Source: Pyropia yezoensis
Taxonomy: Eukaryota > Rhodophyta > Bangiophyceae > Bangiales > Bangiaceae
Direction: 5' to 3'
DNA length: 64,000 nucleotides
Assembly (NCBI GenBank): GCA_009829735.1
Contig: CM020619.1
Location: forward strand, 16,807,816 to 16,871,815
Part shown: positions 60,552 through 64,000 of the stretch, in pieces
How positions within the stretch are numbered: the first letter of the stretch is position 1
Layout of the letters: every line of letters starts with the position of its first letter
Position numbers and translations under genes: made by a program
Notes under the pieces: model-generated
The model's input: only the letters and a program-made list of their open reading frames with translations
Databases searched by the model: none
What the model was told of the DNA's origin: nothing

Positions 60552-62870
60552 TGAGGTTCTGTATTTCTTTTCCGCATCGCTCTCCTTTTGCCTACCCCGC
60601 CGAGCGGCTGTCGGTGGGGGCGCCGCGGATGCCGCTGGGAGCGTCGGCGGGGGAGGCAGCGGTGGCGGCGACAGAGGCAAAGGTTCGCGCGGGAGTTTTC
60701 GGGGCGCGGCCGGGGGGGGGGGGCGCCGGTCGGGGATATGGGGTGGGGGTCGCCGCGCGCGCGTGGATTTTGCAGGCCCGTCGCGCGATGGGCACCACCT
60801 CTGGGGGGGAGGGTTGGGGGGGGGGGACGTGCGGAGGGGATGGGGGACTGGCCGGTTTGTATCGCGCGCTGCTGGCCGGCGGCGGCGGCTGCCACATTTG
60901 CACAACCATTGAGAAGGAAATCCCCGTGCAAGGCGAGTGGGCGCAAGAGGAACCGCGTTGGTGAGGATGAGCAGCGCGCAGCACCCCCCCCCCCCGCCTT
61001 CCTCCCCCTTTCCAAGCGGCGACGCGGGAGCGACAGCCCTGACCACTTCGTCCGCTCCCCTCAGCCCCAGCCCACTTCACCCGCCGCCGCCGCGGAGAGG
61101 AACTCCCAGCCCGCCGCCAGAGCCGTGAACGCCAGCGTCAGAAACATCGCCACAGCCACCGACACTGCCGCTGCCGCAGCTGTCGCTGCTGCCACCCACG
61201 CCGCGAAGCTCTCCGTCGCCGAGATGCCGACGGTCGCCGTTGGCGGCACGAGCGGTGGGGGGGGCGGGGGCGGGGGTGGGGGCGCGGGTTCGGGCGTGCG
61301 TGGAGGCGAAGAACCGGCGGGTGAGCGAAACGGGGTGGTTGTCCTGCAGCGGGAGGGGGGGGGACCGGGGGTGGCGCCGCCAGTGGCGGTGCGCGGCGGC
61401 GGATGCGTGGGCGTCGTCCACACTCCGCCGGGCGGCGCTGGCGGCCGACCAGCCCCGTGCGCGGCGGGCGCGTCCTCGGCAGCGGGAAGGGGGGGTGAGG
61501 GGCTATCTCTTCCACACCGCACCCGCGCGCGCGGCGCAGACATGGCCGCTGATGGTGGGGAGTCGGGGGGGGGGGGGTTCGGGATGGCGGTGGGCAGATG
61601 CGGCGGATGCCATATAAGCGGCGGAGGCGGGGCCTTACGGCGCGCGTACAGCAATACTCCAAATGACGCGGCCGCGGGACCCAGACCGACCACCCCGACA
61701 GGCTTCCAATGAATAGAAGCCGGACGGCGGGCGCCGTTCGCGCTGAATCACCGGCGTAATGTGGCGAGGCGCTGTGACTGGAGGCTACCCGATGGGTGGA
61801 GGGGAGCGCCTTCATGGAGCGGGAGCATCGCGAGGAGGGGGGGCAGCGACGCAGGGGGGAGAGGGGGGGGGCGTCGCGGGGGGGGGGGGCTTGACGCGGA
61901 AGGGGGGGGCAGAACGACCCGTAGGCGGGCGGGGGGGGCGCAGCCGCGGCTCCGGGGGGGTGGCCGGTGACGTCGAGCGCGACAGTGCGGCTGACGCGCA
62001 TTGACAGTACGGCAAGGGGGGGCGGGGGGGCAGCGCGCGCGACGCGCGGAGGAACAGACGGGAGAGGGGGGGGGCGACGCGGTGGGGGGGGGGGGTTGTC
62101 GCGTGGGGGGGGGGCGTCGCGGGGGGGGGGGGCTTGACGCGGAAGGGGGGTACGGAACGACCCGTAGGCGGGCGGGGGTGGCGCAGCCGCGGCTCGGGGG
62201 GGGTGGCCGGTAACGACGAGCGCGACAGTGCGGCTGACGCGCATTGACAGTACGGCAAGGGGGGGCGGGGGGGCAGCGCGCGCGACGCGCGGAGGAACAG
62301 ACGGGAGAGGGGGGGGGGCGACGCGGTGGGGGGGGGGGTTGTCGCGTGGGGGGGGGGGGGGGGGACGGCGCGGGCGGGGGGGTCGTGGAACGTTGCCGCC
62401 GCCGCTCGGGGGTGTGGCCGTCCACAGCCGCTTTGGGGGGGGTGCCCAGTGACGACGAGTGCGACCGTCCGGCCACCGCGGTCGACGCCACTGCAGCTCA
62501 CCTCGTTCCGGGCGGTTGTCAAAAGGCGGGCGCACAATGCGGGGCGGCTCAGCAGTACGTTTTGTTCTTTGGGCGTAGGGGGGGGGGGTGGTCTTGTGGG
62601 GCGTGGATGGATGGGCCGTGGTGCTGGTGGGACTGGAGGGGCGGGTGCTGCTGCAGCGCTCTGCTGTCGGATATTGGGGGGTGCTGCCGTTGCAGGGGGA
62701 TAGGTGGACGGAGAGTGGGGTCGCGTGTGTTAACGGAATGCCTTCTGACGTGCCTGGGCTTGCCTCCACCTTCATCTCTCTTCCTCCCCTCCCGCCCCTG
62801 CCCCCCCCCCCTCCCCCACCCCCCCCACTCCCCCTCCGCACCTGACTTTTGCTGCATTCCCTCGTTCCCC
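60552..62870. other. G-rich low-complexity interval
   Basis: It consists of many short G-runs and GCC repeats with overlapping low-complexity ORFs on both strands. It includes a two-copy tandem repeat at 61.84-62.33 kb. No domain is recognisable. The end (62,760-62,873) is a strong pyrimidine tract finishing TTCCCCAG, a good 3' splice site for the following exon. Confidence 0.5.
61840..62335 (+). repeat. Tandem repeat of about 242 bp, two copies
   Basis: The string GCGACAGTGCGGCTGACGCG occurs at ~61,979 and ~62,221, with the flanking CGCGACGCGCGGAGGAACAG and GGGGCTTGACGCGGAAGGGG also repeated at the same offset. G-runs vary in length between copies. Confidence 0.88.
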
Positions 62871-62873
62871 AGA

Positions 62874-63761
62874 GTGGTCGGAGCGTACCGAGCGGGAGGA
62901 AGCCGACCCCCTTCGCCGGCGGGCGGTGGAGGAGCTCGTGGTCCACCGGGCGCTGCCGTCGAAGAACTGTGTGCTGAGCCTTGGCGTCAGCGATGACGAC
63001 GGCGACGACGCCGCCTACGACGACTGCTGCCGGCGGACGCGGCAAAGAAGGATGTACGTGTGGTGGAAAGCAAGTTTCGGGGGTGGATTGGGGGGGGTGG
63101 GGGAGTGGCGGGACACTTTGCTGAGATTGTCGATAAACGGGGCCCCGGTGCGGGGGCTCGTCGTAGGGTGTGGGAGAGGGGCACTGTCGGGGAGGTGGAA
63201 GGGGGACAAGGACGTCGGGGGCGCCAGGCGGCCACGCGAGCGCCGCTGGTGGCTCGCGGGCACCGACTCGGGTGCCCGTGCTCGCCGCTGGCGGCGTTTC
63301 CGGCGCTGCTGGCGGCCGACGCCACCGACGTACCCACCGTCTGACCCACGTGCGTGCGCTCCCCCTCCCCCCAACCTCGTCCCATTTGGTGCACTCCTCC
63401 CCGATCTGCTGTGACACCCACCATGGGTGCTTGCCTTTTTTTGGCGGGGGGCTGTTGCAATTTGTCCCTCTCTCACCCTCTCCCCCATTCGCTTTTTTTT
63501 GCCGTCCCCCCCCCCTTGCTTCCCTGTGGTTGGGCGTGCAGGTATTGCGGGCAGCCCGAGCTGCTCATGGCCGCTCTCCTCCTACACTGCCCCATCGCCG
63601 TGTACGTGCGGTGGGCCGGGGCGGGCCCGCCGGCGGCGCGGCCGCTGCGGCAGATCCAGGTGTACGGGCGGCAGTACCTGACCATACCGCTGTACATTCT
63701 CTACTCGGATGGCGTCGACTACGACGCGCTGCTGCCGGCGGCGGCACGGGCGGTGCCATGA
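62874..63761 (+). CDS. Possible OTU-like (YOD1-type) cysteine protease, two exons, altered active site
   Basis: The first exon begins at ~62,874 after a strong 3' splice site and contains LVVHRALPSKNCVLSLGV, reminiscent of the RxxPxDNSCLF active-site loop. The second exon starts at ~63,540 (GCGTGCAG|GTATTGC) and reads YCGQPELLMAALLLHCPIAV then LTIPLYILYSDGVDYDALLP. The order, WGG-EL, then PI-V, then a (H)YD ending, fits OTU deubiquitinases. The catalytic pieces are off-consensus: KNC instead of DNSC, and VDYD where HYD is expected. It may be an inactive homologue or a misjudged similarity. The middle exon(s) between 63,070 and 63,540 are not resolved. Confidence 0.35.
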
Positions 63762-64000
63762 CAGGTCAACCCCCCCCCCCCCCCCCGTGCCCCCCGCCCT
63801 CTGCACCGCCACCGCCGCCACCTCCGCCCCCGAATCCACGGCCACCACCACTAACACGACCACTTGCACCGCCGCCGCCGCCGCCGCAGCTACCGCGGCC
63901 GCCGCCGCCGCCGCCGTCACTGTCACAATCACTGCCACTGTGACTGCCGCGTTGTAGGGGTGCGGCGGGGGGGAGGGGGGAGGGGCGGTCGCCACGGGCT
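63762..64000. other. CCG/CCAC-rich low complexity at the right edge
   Basis: The interval holds C-tracts and GCCGCC runs after the OTU-like stop codon. No feature is recognised. Confidence 0.6.

Noticed and set aside
61138..63417. 759-codon minus-strand ORF
   Set aside because: Pro/Arg repeat translation of a tandem G-rich repeat. It runs antisense through the OTU-like exon and has no domain.

Overview
This window is GC-rich nuclear DNA of a eukaryote. It has GT-AG introns, a spliced squalene synthase gene, a chromodomain Ty3/Gypsy retrotransposon, Crypton-like and PIF/Harbinger-like transposons, a Fanzor-like protein, many poly-G/poly-C tracts and much Gly/Ala/Pro-coding low-complexity sequence. 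The style resembles a bangialean red alga (Porphyra/Pyropia type). That assignment is an inference from composition and gene content, not proof.

Region 1, about 0-36.3 kb, looks like one large accessory locus, perhaps a giant mobile element or an integrated plasmid-like or virus-like element. In order it holds: (i) a repeat leader and a gene with a ParB-like domain, a long Gly/Asp-rich linker and a C-terminal segment resembling a 2-oxoglutarate oxygenase fold (1.1-6.1 kb); (ii) a first cluster of palindromes with core GCGTTATGTACATAACGC (6.3-6.6 kb); (iii) a DNA methyltransferase-like gene with a DPPY motif, running into a SET-like segment (6.8-10.05 kb); (iv) a minus-strand gene of unknown function with a probable 40-nt intron (10.4-11.5 kb); (v) a second copy of the repeat leader followed by a chain of same-frame ORFs of unknown function (13.4-16.6 kb); (vi) a UPF1-like SF1 helicase (16.6-18.7 and 28.1-29.7 kb), cut in two by a young retrotransposon; (vii) a second, larger array of the same palindromes (30.0-30.4 kb); (viii) a Fanzor/TnpB-like gene (32.8-36.3 kb). 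A ParB-like protein, spaced parS-like or iteron-like palindromes, DNA- and chromatin-modifying enzymes, a helicase and an RNA-guided-nuclease relative suggest a self-maintaining, self-marking element. Linking them as one system is an inference.

Region 2, 18,703-28,080, is a minus-strand Ty3/Gypsy chromovirus. It has 468-bp LTRs differing at 4 positions, a 5-bp target duplication (GCATG), a polypurine tract, gag, pol and an extra long ORF on the opposite strand. The whole element is peppered with short odd-length palindromes centred on AACTT or AAGTT with variable arms. I know of no described feature that matches this.

Region 3, 36.3-64 kb, is ordinary genomic sequence with decayed transposons: squalene synthase (two exons, 38.8-40.8 kb), a broken Crypton-like tyrosine recombinase (46.6-48.4 kb), a ~457-bp satellite (50.5-51.5 kb), a PIF/Harbinger transposase with a G-run frameshift and its convergent partner gene (55.5-58.2 kb), a 63-bp minisatellite (59.2-59.5 kb), a RING-like gene (59.7-60.6 kb) and a possible OTU-like gene (62.9-63.8 kb). 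Most long ORFs between these are low-complexity shadows and are not called.
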